A stretch of 64,000 nt of DNA from Thermoproteota archaeon. Its GTDB lineage: Archaea; Thermoproteota; Thermoprotei; Thermoproteales; Thermocladiaceae. The translations under genes were made by a program, and so were the position numbers. Below, in pieces: positions 27,103 through 35,867 of this stretch (position 1 is the first letter of the stretch; each line of letters starts with the position of its first letter). The notes beneath the pieces were generated by a model. That model was not told where the DNA came from, made no database searches, and saw only the letters and a program-made list of their open reading frames with translations. The DNA is taken from positions 1-64,000 of the forward strand of contig JAADDN010000168.1 of NCBI GenBank assembly GCA_013153895.1, read 5' to 3'.

Positions 27103-27563
27103 CTCTTCACCTCTCTAAGATACTCCTCGACAGCTTTCCTAGTAGCCATGTTTACAGCCTCCATTCCTGAGAAGACACAGTCATATAGGTTAGAGAGGTT
27201 CTTCTCACGTAGAGCAATGTGACAGTAATTTACTAGATCTTTCAGCCTGCTCTTCCTCTTCTCAAGCTCAGTGTTTACACATGTCATGAACCTGTTAAAG
27301 TCTCTATGTTTCTTATACTCGCTGTAACAGTTTATAAAGATATCATTAATATTTTTATACTCATTATCTAACTGTTTTGCTACACATTTCTTAAATTCTT
27401 TAGGGTCAGAAATATTTAAACATGAGGAGACTATGCTCACAAGATGTTTGCCTGGGTCAAACTTTGATGTGTCTAAATATTCTTCTACTGGCTTCACACG
27501 GCTTATTATGGTTATGAACCTGTCAGCTATGTTACTCATCGATAGATCTATATACTCTATCAA
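27099..27563 (-). CDS. Helical protein with three Cys-paired hairpins, first gene of the operon, 154 aa
   Basis: Not recognised. Three similar helical units can be lined up, each with two Cys about 11-17 residues apart (SCLNISDPKEFKKC, NCYSEYKKHRDFNRFMTC, YCHIALREKNLSNLYDC). Each would form a disulfide-stapled helical hairpin. It heads the seven-gene operon that runs to 24547 with 4-8 nt overlaps at most junctions. Confidence 0.6.
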   Translation of the reverse strand: MIEYIDLSMSNIADRFITIISRVKPVEEYLDTSKFDPGKHLVSIVSSCLNISDPKEFKKCVAKQLDNEYKNINDIFINCYSEYKKHRDFNRFMTCVNTELEKRKSRLKDLVNYCHIALREKNLSNLYDCVFSGMEAVNMATRKAVEEYLREVKR

Positions 27564-27578
27564 ATAAATACTATCCTA

Positions 27579-27707
27579 ATGTTCAGAAGGAGAAAAGAGG
27601 AGAAGGAAGGAAAGAAGGAGAACATTCTAGATGAGGTGCTTGGGCTTGGAGAGAAGAAAAAGAAGGGAGATATGTGTATTGAGACTGACTGGAGAAGCAG
27701 CTGCTAG
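27579..27707 (+). CDS. Possible small basic protein, 42 aa
   Basis: An ATG at 27579 opens a frame of 42 codons ending with TAG at 27705-27707. The product begins MFRRRKEEKEGKKEN, is strongly charged and has purine-rich codons like the true genes here. It fills the only gap between two minus-strand genes, and AT-rich sequence precedes it. Its end overlaps the TFB gene by 4 nt, a spacing frequent among real genes of the window. It remains a weak call because of its length. Confidence 0.4.
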   Translation: MFRRRKEEKEGKKENILDEVLGLGEKKKKGDMCIETDWRSSC

Positions 27708-28564
27708 CATATTTCAATGCTTAGATTCTTATCAAGCAGATCAAAGTTCTTGTACACCATGTTTCCACATATGCCTCTTCTAATAGCCTCCTCCATGATC
27801 TTCATATGGTTTCCCACACGCAGCTTCTTTGCAAGTACAGCAACTAGTAGATAGGTTAGGCACTGTATTGACTGGTAGTGGTACTCTCTTACTGTCCTGT
27901 TCTTTAATAGTGTAATAGCTATCTTATATATTAATGGTCTAAATTGTTCATCTACATATTTAACTGCTTCTTCAAGTATTGGAACATACATTATCTCTTC
28001 TTTTATATATTTTGTAAACATTTTCTTTGCTTCTGGAAAATATTTATGATCTACCCTTATCTTCTTCAGAATATATGTCATAGTCTTATAATGTATTCTA
28101 ATCTTCTTACTATACTGTACATATAGTATCATCATTATCTTAACAAGTTTAAGCGTTCTCGTAGGGTCTCTAGTCTCATGTAGGAGACTTTCAACTATTT
28201 TTCTAAACGTTTCTAGTGGAATGTCAGATGTCTCTACCCTAATGTTCAGCATCTCGTTATATGCTCTCAGTGTTGATTCTAGTGCTGTGTCAAGTATTCT
28301 CCTTACCTCGTCTTCAAATGTTCTTATTCCTATCTTCTTCTTCTCCTCTATACTTATCCTGGATCCTATCATTGTTACCTTTGTTCTCTGTATATGCATA
28401 CGTGCTAGATATTGTTCTGGTGTATATGCTCTTGGTTCTGGATGTTCTATGTCTATTACTCTCTCCTGTATCACTGTTCCACAGTTTGTACATATGTATT
28501 CTCCTCTCTCTATGTCTAGTACTATTCTATCTGATCCACAGTATGGGCAGCGTTCTACTGCCAT
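27704..28564 (-). CDS. tfb: Transcription initiation factor B (TFB)
   Basis: 286 aa. The N-terminal zinc ribbon is complete: CPYC (C6, C9) and CTNC (C25, C28). A B-finger-like linker follows (residues about 35-80, ERVIDIEHPEPRAYTPEQ), then two cyclin-like helical repeats (about 85-280). TFB recruits RNA polymerase to TBP-bound promoters. A copy carried on a mobile element can redirect host transcription to the element's own promoters. No TBP gene was seen, so it would use that of the host. A perfect hairpin lies about 120 nt upstream, in its promoter region. Cellular TFBs are about 300 aa, so the length is normal. Confidence 0.9.
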   Translation of the reverse strand: MAVERCPYCGSDRIVLDIERGEYICTNCGTVIQERVIDIEHPEPRAYTPEQYLARMHIQRTKVTMIGSRISIEEKKKIGIRTFEDEVRRILDTALESTLRAYNEMLNIRVETSDIPLETFRKIVESLLHETRDPTRTLKLVKIMMILYVQYSKKIRIHYKTMTYILKKIRVDHKYFPEAKKMFTKYIKEEIMYVPILEEAVKYVDEQFRPLIYKIAITLLKNRTVREYHYQSIQCLTYLLVAVLAKKLRVGNHMKIMEEAIRRGICGNMVYKNFDLLDKNLSIEIC

Positions 28565-28683
28565 GATGATCTCCTTTTTAGTTGTTCATATTCTTCGTCT
28601 GTGATTTTTATTATATATTGCTCCTCAATGTTATGCTTTCTTCTTTTTATTCTTATCTTTATGTGATGTGGTTGATAGTGTTC

Positions 28684-28708
28684 AGACACGTGGATGTTCC
28701 ACGTGTCT
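28684..28708. promoter_or_regulatory. Perfect 11-bp inverted repeat with CACGTG core
   Basis: AGACACGTGGA (28684-28694) and TCCACGTGTCT (28698-28708) are exact inverse copies separated by TGT. The element lies between the stop codon of the 70-aa gene (28729) and the start of TFB (28564), both on the minus strand. No T-run follows on the minus strand, so a simple terminator is less likely than an operator or an RNA hairpin in the TFB leader. Confidence 0.6.
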
Positions 28709-28728
28709 ATTATTTAAGTGTTTCATCT

Positions 28729-28941
28729 TTATGAGTATATTATTATTCTGTTCTCTGTCTTCTCTATTCCGATTCTTCTGTCTCCTATCTTTACTATGTA
28801 GTGGTCTCTTGTTACTCTATGGATCTCTGCACGTATTTTCAATTCTTTTGTTACCTGTATGAGAATGTCTTCTAAGTCTATGTTCTCTGGTATGTCTTCA
28901 ATATATGTTATTTTTATTTTCCTGCTCTCCTGCTTCTGCAC
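28729..28941 (-). CDS. Small unknown protein, 70 aa
   Basis: Not recognised. Charged, with beta-alpha-beta character (RKIKITYIEDI, DLEDILIQVTKEL, HYIVKIGDRRIGIEK). Divergent from the XPD-like helicase and upstream of TFB. The size would suit a small regulator, but no DNA-binding motif is clear. Confidence 0.55.
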   Translation of the reverse strand: MQKQESRKIKITYIEDIPENIDLEDILIQVTKELKIRAEIHRVTRDHYIVKIGDRRIGIEKTENRIIIYS

Positions 28942-28972
28942 ATGTTAACCTATTTATTAAGGTTTTTAAAAC

Positions 28973-30580
28973 ATGTTTAACATGGGTCATCTCCGCCATG
29001 ATCAGGAGAGAGCGGTTTCACATGTATTAAAATGTCTTGAGAGGAGGAGGGTGACTGTTCTTAGGGCTCCTACAGGTTTTGGAAAGACTCTTACTGGGAT
29101 CGAGATTGCTAGGAGGTGGGGTGAGTCTACTGTTGTAGCGGTTCGTACTAGGAATCAGCTGTCTAGATATGTTGAGGATATGGTATTATTCTATAATGAT
29201 GTTCCTAGGATTCTTCTTAATAGATTGTTAACATGTTTTAAATATGGTAGTAACTGTAAGTCATGCTTGTTTAACAATGTTCTTGATAAGAAGGTAATTA
29301 TCAGTAATAGACTATTTGATCCATATAGTAGAGATGTCTTATACTTTTTCAGGAGTAGGGGAGCATGTTTGTATAGGTCTTTCACGTCTATTGACTCTAA
29401 TCTGACTGTCTGTACGTATCCTTTCATTATTCATTCGCGTCTTCGTAGGAGGATTGGTTCTCCTTCTCTGTTGATTATTGATGAGGCTCATAATATTGAG
29501 AATATTACTTCTATTGTCATAGATGTTAATAGGGTTCTGAGATTGTTATCAATGTTTCTTGATGTTGTTAAGAGGAGGAGAATACGTGATAGTATGGTTC
29601 TTCACTGTATGAATAATGTGATGACCTATATACGGTCTGTTAAGAATCTTGATCATGTTAGGGAGATTCTTACATGTCTTGAGACAGTTTTCTCGCGTCT
29701 CTTCTCTGATTCTTCTCCTCCTCTAGAGCTTGCTGAGCTTTTTGTTGAGGTTTGTTCATGTTTTGAGACTGTTCTTGAGATGGGTCTGGACTATATTACA
29801 TATGATAATAACATGTTAATGTTTAGGACTCTTGATCTTGAGATGATTGGAAGGTTTCTAGAGCAGTTTGATAGGGTTGTCCTCATGTCTGCTACCCTGC
29901 CTGATAGATGGTTTCTGCGCCAGGTATGGGGTATAGATGATGTTGAGGTTATAGATGTTGATTATAGGTATGATAATATTTCTATAAGTATTATACCTGA
30001 TGTCACGTCTAGATTCTCTAGACGTAGTGTAGAGATGTATCGTTCTACTGCTGCTATTCTTGATCGTATAGTGTCTAGGGCTGATAAGAATGTTCTGATC
30101 TTCTTCCCATCATATGAATATCTTAGAAACACGGCAAGACACATGAGGACCAGGATAGAACAGGTATCAGATATAGGCGAGGCTGTTAAGCTTGCTAGAG
30201 AGGGAAAACATGTATATGCAGATGTCATCGGTGGAAGACTTAGCGAGGGTATAGAGCTTGTGGATAGGGTGAGGAGGACTCTACTTGTTTCTGATCTAAC
30301 TGTTGTTGGGATACCATATCCAAAATATGATGAATATATGAGAAGACTGTTGAAAAGGCTTGAAGATAGAGGCATAAGACCAGAAGTATATCTAATAGAG
30401 AAGGCTTGGACTGGTGTTAGACAGGCGATAGGTAGAGCATGTAGGTTAGGATATAGTGGGCATGTAAGAATATGGCTTCTAGATGAGAGGTATAGGTCTG
30501 AGATATGGCTTAGAAAGATATATACATTGAGTAGAGATGTTAGGATAGTACCTGCATGTTCTATAATAGGTCTATCTTAG
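28973..30580 (+). CDS. XPD/Rad3-like SF2 DNA helicase
   Basis: 535 aa. Motifs in order: HDQERAV near the N-terminus, Walker A APTGFGKT (32-39), a Cys group typical of the Fe-S domain (CFKYGSNCKSC and further Cys at GAC and TVC), Walker B DEAH (IIDEAHNI, about residue 169), motif III LMSATLP, and the C-terminal motif VI-like RQAIGRACRLG. XPD-family enzymes unwind DNA 5' to 3'. A start at the ATG 28982 (MGHLRH) is also possible because TATTTATTAA lies about 26 nt before it. The first 1.1 kb is G/T-rich, the rest purine-rich. The end overlaps the convergent gene by 20 nt. Confidence 0.8.
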   Translation: MFNMGHLRHDQERAVSHVLKCLERRRVTVLRAPTGFGKTLTGIEIARRWGESTVVAVRTRNQLSRYVEDMVLFYNDVPRILLNRLLTCFKYGSNCKSCLFNNVLDKKVIISNRLFDPYSRDVLYFFRSRGACLYRSFTSIDSNLTVCTYPFIIHSRLRRRIGSPSLLIIDEAHNIENITSIVIDVNRVLRLLSMFLDVVKRRRIRDSMVLHCMNNVMTYIRSVKNLDHVREILTCLETVFSRLFSDSSPPLELAELFVEVCSCFETVLEMGLDYITYDNNMLMFRTLDLEMIGRFLEQFDRVVLMSATLPDRWFLRQVWGIDDVEVIDVDYRYDNISISIIPDVTSRFSRRSVEMYRSTAAILDRIVSRADKNVLIFFPSYEYLRNTARHMRTRIEQVSDIGEAVKLAREGKHVYADVIGGRLSEGIELVDRVRRTLLVSDLTVVGIPYPKYDEYMRRLLKRLEDRGIRPEVYLIEKAWTGVRQAIGRACRLGYSGHVRIWLLDERYRSEIWLRKIYTLSRDVRIVPACSIIGLS

Positions 30581-31394
30581 TCTCTATCATGTCTATACTG
30601 TTCTCTCTGGCAATCTCCTCAAGCTTCTTAGTAATGTCCTGCATCTCCTCTCCTAGACCGCTATCCTCTATCTTTCTAATTATTCTCATTATCTCGCTAC
30701 GTATCTTCCCTGTTATTAGTATAGGATTGTTCCTGTACTCTCTCTCAAGCTTCTTCAGGAGCTGTCTAAGATCTCTAACCTCTTCACGTATACCTGCTTT
30801 TACAAGCTCTATCATAGTCTCTCTCTGCCTCTCGAAGAGGTCTGCAAGAGACCTATCTGGGAGATACTTCTCAGCTATCTCTCTAGGCAACATCGGGAGG
30901 TAGAATACTTTAAATCTCTCTGCAATGTTCTTGCTCACTATTCTCGAAACATATGCTTCCCAGCTTATCTTCTCGTTCTCCTCTATTATTCTCCTAGCCT
31001 CTTCAACATATTTTAAAACTTGTTCAATATCTCTCCATACATTTCTCTTAGAACTCTTCCTATAGTATAATTTATCTATTTTTCCTTCTATAAGAAACCT
31101 TTTAAGATCGTTCTCAAACTGTTCCAGTTCTTTTCTATGTTTTTCTGCGGCTTTCTCTATTTTTGGTATGTTTGCTACCTTTGTAATATACATGTCTGTA
31201 TACTTTATATGTATGGTATATTTTGATAGTTCATGTCTCCATCTGTTATATAATGCTCTTAGATAGTCTCCAAAGTATTTTAATGGGTTAAGTATCTTGC
31301 TCCCATATTTCAGCCCTGTCTTTGTGTCTATAAGCTTGAAGATTACTGATAGCTGTCCTGGGCTTGGGTGGTCATATGTTACTAAGGTTAACAT
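30561..31394 (-). CDS. Helical/coiled-coil protein, 277 aa
   Basis: Not recognised. After a short N-terminal beta region, most of the protein is charged helix with coiled-coil character (about 85-150 and 190-270). It could be a structural, scaffold or accessory protein. It follows the OB-fold-like gene and lies downstream of the PrimPol/helicase group, so it may belong to the replication module. Confidence 0.6.
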   Translation of the reverse strand: MLTLVTYDHPSPGQLSVIFKLIDTKTGLKYGSKILNPLKYFGDYLRALYNRWRHELSKYTIHIKYTDMYITKVANIPKIEKAAEKHRKELEQFENDLKRFLIEGKIDKLYYRKSSKRNVWRDIEQVLKYVEEARRIIEENEKISWEAYVSRIVSKNIAERFKVFYLPMLPREIAEKYLPDRSLADLFERQRETMIELVKAGIREEVRDLRQLLKKLEREYRNNPILITGKIRSEIMRIIRKIEDSGLGEEMQDITKKLEEIARENSIDMIETKIDLL

Positions 31395-31427
31395 GATATT
31401 AATATGATTAGAAGGTTTTTAACAGGA

Positions 31428-32414
31428 CTAACGTATATTCTCTACTAGACTTCCAATCCTCTTCTTGAAGTCCTCCACAAGCTTCTGCTTCATCTTCCTG
31501 CTCAGCTCGGCATTATCTATCAAGCATAGTACTACCTCTACCATGTTCCTAGTATAGTCTATACACATCTTCACGTTCTCCTCATCTTTGAACAGTGTCC
31601 TCTCTATATCCTCTCCTAGGACTGCTCGAACAATCCTTCTCACACCCTCAACATTTTCAACATTAAGTACAGGATTCCCATTACCCTCAGATACTGATAT
31701 AGTCTGAACATTCTCCTCCCTCTCTCTACTCTCCTCCTCCTCTCCCTTTCCTCTCTCCTCTTCTTTCTCCTCCTCCGCTATCTTCTCGATCTCTTCTCTT
31801 GGTGGTCCAGCTTCCTCTACTGTCTCTTCTTTCTCCGTCTCCTCATGCTCCTCCTTCTTCTCTACTGGTTTAACTATCTGGTAGTGGAGGTATGTTATTA
31901 CTCTGATATTTGCCTTCGTTGTCTCTGGATTGAACGCGTACATTACTACTAGGTCTCCCTCACTTGCCTCTCCGTTCAGTTTCATTCCTTTTATAGAGAA
32001 GTCTCCTATTAGAAGGCTCTCCTTTCCGTCTACTGTATCTAGCCAATATCTTACTCCGCTCCTGGCTTTTCTTAGGACGCCCATATATTTTGGTGGCAGC
32101 TTTCCACTGTACTCGCTATATGATATTATCTCTGTTATCCTGTTACCGAATACTCTTGCTCTCAGCTCTACACATTTAAGGTCCTGTAACATGTATACTA
32201 TCTCTGTAACCTTATCATCTAGTCTAGCTACTAGTACCCTTTCTTGTCCATCAACTAGGCATGCTAGCTGGACCTCTCTAGATCCTACACGTGCATCTAT
32301 CGCTATCATCTTCCTCTCCTCTCCAAGCGGTATGCCGCTGCTAGCCCTGTTTCTGAACTCTCTAAGCTTCTCCTCAAGCGCTTTGAGGACCTCCTCACTT
32401 ATCTCGAAGCTCAT
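31428..32414 (-). CDS. Possible OB-fold protein with acidic linker, 328 aa
   Basis: N-terminal 175 residues read as one or two small beta barrels (EVQLACLVDGQERVLVARLDD...; EGDLVVMYAFN...VRVITYLHYQIV), then a Glu/Lys-rich linker (about 190-245) and a helical C-terminal domain. This order, OB-like domain then acidic linker, is reminiscent of single-stranded DNA binding proteins, but no definite motif is visible. It overlaps the upstream gene by 4 nt and sits in the replication gene group. Confidence 0.5.
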   Translation of the reverse strand: MSFEISEEVLKALEEKLREFRNRASSGIPLGEERKMIAIDARVGSREVQLACLVDGQERVLVARLDDKVTEIVYMLQDLKCVELRARVFGNRITEIISYSEYSGKLPPKYMGVLRKARSGVRYWLDTVDGKESLLIGDFSIKGMKLNGEASEGDLVVMYAFNPETTKANIRVITYLHYQIVKPVEKKEEHEETEKEETVEEAGPPREEIEKIAEEEKEEERGKGEEEESREREENVQTISVSEGNGNPVLNVENVEGVRRIVRAVLGEDIERTLFKDEENVKMCIDYTRNMVEVVLCLIDNAELSRKMKQKLVEDFKKRIGSLVENIR

Positions 32415-32911
32415 GCTGTGTCACCTAGAGTGAGCTTGCTATGTGCAACCTTCATACAATCTATTACAAAGTTTCTTACACGTTCAGGCAATATATCGAG
32501 AAAGGTGTAGTAGAGGAGAAGAGCAACATGTATAATATTGCAGAGGCTTAACCTCATATTATTGAACGGGTATACATGATTATATGATTGTAAAAGTTTG
32601 AGCTTTATAACATTTAGAAGAACAGCAGTATCATATTTTATACCTATATTAACATAATTCTTCTTCTTTCCAAGTTTCTGTAGATTAACAAGACTGTTCT
32701 CAAGTCCGCTTCCTAGATTATTAACGATTCTTTCAACCTCCTCCAGCTCCTTTATCAGGTTGTCGTCTATTGTTCCTAGGTCAACTATTTCTGTTCTCTC
32801 TCCATCGTTTCTATTTCTCTTCTTCTTACCGTACTTTCCTATACTTTTCTCCTCTCTCTCAAGCTCTTTCAAAATCTCTTCCAGCTTCTCGAGGTCCTCT
32901 CCCTCTTTCAT
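32411..32911 (-). CDS. Helical protein, 166 aa
   Basis: Not recognised. N-terminal Glu/Lys-rich helix (EDLEKLEEILKELEREEKS), a basic stretch (KYGKKKRNRND), then helical segments with Cys and a hydrophobic C-terminal half (MRLSLCNIIHVALLLYYTFLDIL). It overlaps the OB-fold-like gene by 4 nt and is likely expressed with it. Confidence 0.55.
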   Translation of the reverse strand: MKEGEDLEKLEEILKELEREEKSIGKYGKKKRNRNDGERTEIVDLGTIDDNLIKELEEVERIVNNLGSGLENSLVNLQKLGKKKNYVNIGIKYDTAVLLNVIKLKLLQSYNHVYPFNNMRLSLCNIIHVALLLYYTFLDILPERVRNFVIDCMKVAHSKLTLGDTA

Positions 32912-32974
32912 ACATGTTCTAGGTTTATTACCTTTTTAAGTCGCAAGTTCACGATTAGTGTATTTTTATGATTA

Positions 32975-34363
32975 TTATTCCTCTACTAGTTCTTTCACTG
33001 TTCTAATTTTTACTGGTCTGCTGAGTCTCTGGTACCAGTCTCCTCTAACCACATTTGCATAATGTCTCAATGTTTCTATCATTGCTTCCCATGATCGCAC
33101 GTCTAGTAGCACGACGGTGTGCTCCATGTCTCTCCTCCTGTTTGATCTATAGTATGACTGTACGTTCACTGCATTGTTCATTATCCGTACCATGTCATAT
33201 GCTAGGTCTAGATCATCATCACAGTATCCATGTGTCATATACGTAGGGTCTGCTCCTGTAGGTGTCTGATATAGGCAGAAGATGATGTCTGTATCTGGTA
33301 GTGATACTCCTCTGAACCATCTTCCACGTGTTGTCCATATTATTACCTGTATGTTCTCACCATAGTGTGGCGGTTCTCTACATGATACGTCGCTTCTCAC
33401 ATCTATTCCACGTTCTCTCAACATTTCTTCCAGTCTAAGAGTTATCTGATAGTTCTTTGACGCTATTCCAATACTTTTACCCCTATCTACGAGATCTATA
33501 ACAGTCTCGGCTAGCTCAGGTACCCATCTTGAGGGGCTAAGGTATTTTCCTGCTCTCTGCTCTATGCCTTCTATACTTGAGAGGTACTGTGGATAGAGCG
33601 CATATCTGTCAAGTACCTGTGCACGTATCCCAGCGTAGTATATTGTATATGTCTGTGGAATATTGAAACATGATATGACACGTGGATGCAGTGTAGCAGA
33701 GATGAGAACTGTCAGCCGACCTAGAGGAAGCTCAGGACGGTAGAAGTAGAGGTTTCCGAACTGTATCACGGAACGGAGCACGCGTCTAACAACCTCTCTC
33801 CAGTATCTGTCCCTTCTCATGTTTCTTACAGCATGTTCAAGCTCTCTCCTGGTGAATGCGAGTCTATATAGGTCTGCTAGACTGTCAGCCTCATCTATGA
33901 CTAGTATAGTACGGTTAAATACTCTACTATTCATAAGATAGAGAACATAGAGAAGATTATGAGTCATAACCCATATATGTCCACTACCCTGAAAGAACTC
34001 ACGTATCTGAGACCTGAACTCGCAGTACGATTCTCCGCATTCACCACATGTACGTACAAGATTGTAAAGATATTCAAGAATGTTAGAGCAGTCATGTATG
34101 CTATCTCTAACATGTGGACAAGTCTCCTCCTTGCTCCTAATCATCTCTGCACTATATCCTAGCGATGGTATATACCTCTCCACAAGCCAGTTACGTAGAC
34201 TACGTAAAGGTACAGAAACTATTAGCCTAGTACCTAGTGCCCTAGCTAGAAGAATCATAGAGTAGACAACAGTCCTAGTCTTCCCACCACCTGGAAGACC
34301 ATAGATATTTAATATCTTGTTTCCAAGCCTATACATTGCTATTAGTGTCCTAGCATTAAGCAT
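32975..34363 (-). CDS. SF2 helicase with Cys cluster, XPD-like, partner of PrimPol
   Basis: 462 aa. Walker A GLPGGGKT (22-29), Walker B VIDEADS, motif III LISATLH and a C-terminal helicase domain (KSIGIASKNYQITLRLEEML; WTTRGRWFRGVSLP). Between Walker A and B lies a Cys set (CPHV, C, CGECGESYC) like the Fe-S domain of XPD/FancJ helicases. The gene overlaps the PrimPol gene by 8 nt, so primase and helicase are probably made together. Expected role: opening DNA at the origin or fork. Confidence 0.75.
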   Translation of the reverse strand: MLNARTLIAMYRLGNKILNIYGLPGGGKTRTVVYSMILLARALGTRLIVSVPLRSLRNWLVERYIPSLGYSAEMIRSKEETCPHVRDSIHDCSNILEYLYNLVRTCGECGESYCEFRSQIREFFQGSGHIWVMTHNLLYVLYLMNSRVFNRTILVIDEADSLADLYRLAFTRRELEHAVRNMRRDRYWREVVRRVLRSVIQFGNLYFYRPELPLGRLTVLISATLHPRVISCFNIPQTYTIYYAGIRAQVLDRYALYPQYLSSIEGIEQRAGKYLSPSRWVPELAETVIDLVDRGKSIGIASKNYQITLRLEEMLRERGIDVRSDVSCREPPHYGENIQVIIWTTRGRWFRGVSLPDTDIIFCLYQTPTGADPTYMTHGYCDDDLDLAYDMVRIMNNAVNVQSYYRSNRRRDMEHTVVLLDVRSWEAMIETLRHYANVVRGDWYQRLSRPVKIRTVKELVEE

Positions 34364-35525
34364 TTATGACCACCTTCAAAGCATTAACAAGAATGTCAGG
34401 GCTATTTACAACAAGAGCAGACACCTTCCTAGCAAGAGTACTAGTACAGTAACATGGAACGAACCTCCCCGTAAGAGCATTACCAAGATATATCGGGCAT
34501 ATTCCCTTATAAGCAAAACTGTATGTACCCCTGAGAACATTATACCTAAGATTGTTCTCGGGAGGAGTCCTACAGATATACTCCTCCCCATTTACAGTAT
34601 ATCTCAAACGTTGAACAATACTAAACAGCTGATCCTCACTTAACCCAACAATCTTCAAAGCACCTAGAAACTCAACCTCAAAAACCGTATGTAATCCACG
34701 TGGTATAGATGTGGGATATGTTATAGATGGAAGCTCTATAGGTCTATTATTTATGAGACATGTAACATAGTACCTCGTACATTCACCACATCCAGCAGCA
34801 GAAAAACAGAGCTGAGCATAGACTAGAGCCCTCTCAAGAGGGAGAGAAGTCACAATCCTCCTGACAGGACCAGGAGCCTCAGCAAGCTCTACCCTGCCCT
34901 CGATCCGTTCAACATATGTACCATAGCACACATCCTCTACAGCACGTACAAGCATTTTCAAACGATCATAAACATCTCTAAGACACTTCTCAACACTTTC
35001 AATACCAGTCCTACTAACCTTAACATAGTGAAGCACCTCCCTACCACCATCATACTCTATGACCAGCCTAGACGGATAAGTAATAACATAACCAAAAGTC
35101 TTATTATCAAAAACCCCTTTAACACCAGTAAACTTCCTAGCCAGATCAAGCTCATCCCTCTCCAATCTCGTGACAATATGGTACCCACCTGTAGCAGTAA
35201 CCTCAACAAAAACCTCATCAGGACTAAGAAACCTCCATATCAGATCAATAGGAACCCTAGCATCAAGATCAAGAATAAATAATCTAGAAGGAGCACCAGC
35301 AACACCAAAAGCAGAACAACCAGCACAGACACGCCTAACAGCCATCTCAGAAACATCACTATACAAGACAGCACAATCATAACAGTACCTCAACCCCCTA
35401 GGAACAAGAGGACACTTCGCAACCGCAACAGCCTCCTCACGACTACACCCCCTACCAAAACCCCTAACAGGAACCAGCATGAAACCCTTATTAAACAGCT
35501 CCCCCACAAAATCACAGAGACCCAT
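34356..35525 (-). CDS. Primase-polymerase (AEP/PrimPol) with PriL-CTD-like Fe-S region
   Basis: 389 aa. Archaeo-eukaryotic primase motifs: I FILDLDA (D86, D88), II TGGYH (H116) and III VIEYDG (D159). A Cys set near residues 38-70 (C38, C48, C51, C67, C70) may bind zinc. The C-terminal half (about 235-389) resembles the Fe-S domain of the large primase subunit: CFSAAGCGECTRYYVTC, a helical GALKIVGLSEDQLFSIVQRL, and late Cys in GICP and VPCYC. So one chain appears to join a PriS-like catalytic core to a PriL-like domain. It lies at the left edge of the candidate origin, and its coding strand is markedly G/T-rich, as a leading strand would be. Confidence 0.8.
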   Translation of the reverse strand: MGLCDFVGELFNKGFMLVPVRGFGRGCSREEAVAVAKCPLVPRGLRYCYDCAVLYSDVSEMAVRRVCAGCSAFGVAGAPSRLFILDLDARVPIDLIWRFLSPDEVFVEVTATGGYHIVTRLERDELDLARKFTGVKGVFDNKTFGYVITYPSRLVIEYDGGREVLHYVKVSRTGIESVEKCLRDVYDRLKMLVRAVEDVCYGTYVERIEGRVELAEAPGPVRRIVTSLPLERALVYAQLCFSAAGCGECTRYYVTCLINNRPIELPSITYPTSIPRGLHTVFEVEFLGALKIVGLSEDQLFSIVQRLRYTVNGEEYICRTPPENNLRYNVLRGTYSFAYKGICPIYLGNALTGRFVPCYCTSTLARKVSALVVNSPDILVNALKVVINA

Positions 35526-35606
35526 CAGAAACAGAAGAAGAGAAAAAATAAAAACAAAACACTAAACACCAACACACAGTAATAACCCAAAAAACAACAG
35601 AAAAAT

Positions 35607-35695
35607 ACACCAAGGAACAAAACAACAAACCAAAACAAAACACCACAAAAATGCGAGTAATACCCACAAAATAAAAACACACCAAGGAACAAAAC
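35607..35695 (+). repeat. Two direct copies of a ~40-bp repeat
   Basis: ACACCAAGGAACAAAAC is present exactly at 35607-35623 and 35679-35695, each preceded by a related AGTAATA...CCCA...AAAATA stretch. The spacing is about 72 bp. It lies directly upstream of the PrimPol gene in the candidate origin. Confidence 0.7.
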
Positions 35696-35758
35696 CGAGT
35701 CACACTCCACATTCTCCCCCAGTTCACAGACTAAACCACCCACCAAAACTATACACTC

Positions 35759-35867
35759 TTTCCACACAACACCAAAACTTGTGAACTCCCAACCTCCCTA
35801 CTTCGCGTAAGTATCTCCCCCGCTACATTAAATACGAGTGCGCCCCCGCCTTCACGGGTTGTGGAAA
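35759..35867. other. Structured, GC-richer element with nested inverted repeats
   Basis: TTTCCACA (35759-35766) and TGTGGAAA (35860-35867) are perfect inverses; GTGAA (35781-35785) and TTCAC (35851-35855) nest inside, and TACTT/AAGTA (35799-35813) form a small hairpin. Two C5 strings fall within it. It may be a small structured RNA or an initiator-binding element; archaeal ORB sites also combine TTCCA-type dyads with a G-string, but the match here is loose. Confidence 0.4.

Noticed and set aside
35512..35767. Minus-strand open frames coding for hydrophobic Phe/Val/Leu/Cys-rich peptides upstream of PrimPol
   Set aside because: Direct consequence of A/C-rich DNA and the 72-bp repeat; no start context and repeated low-complexity peptide.
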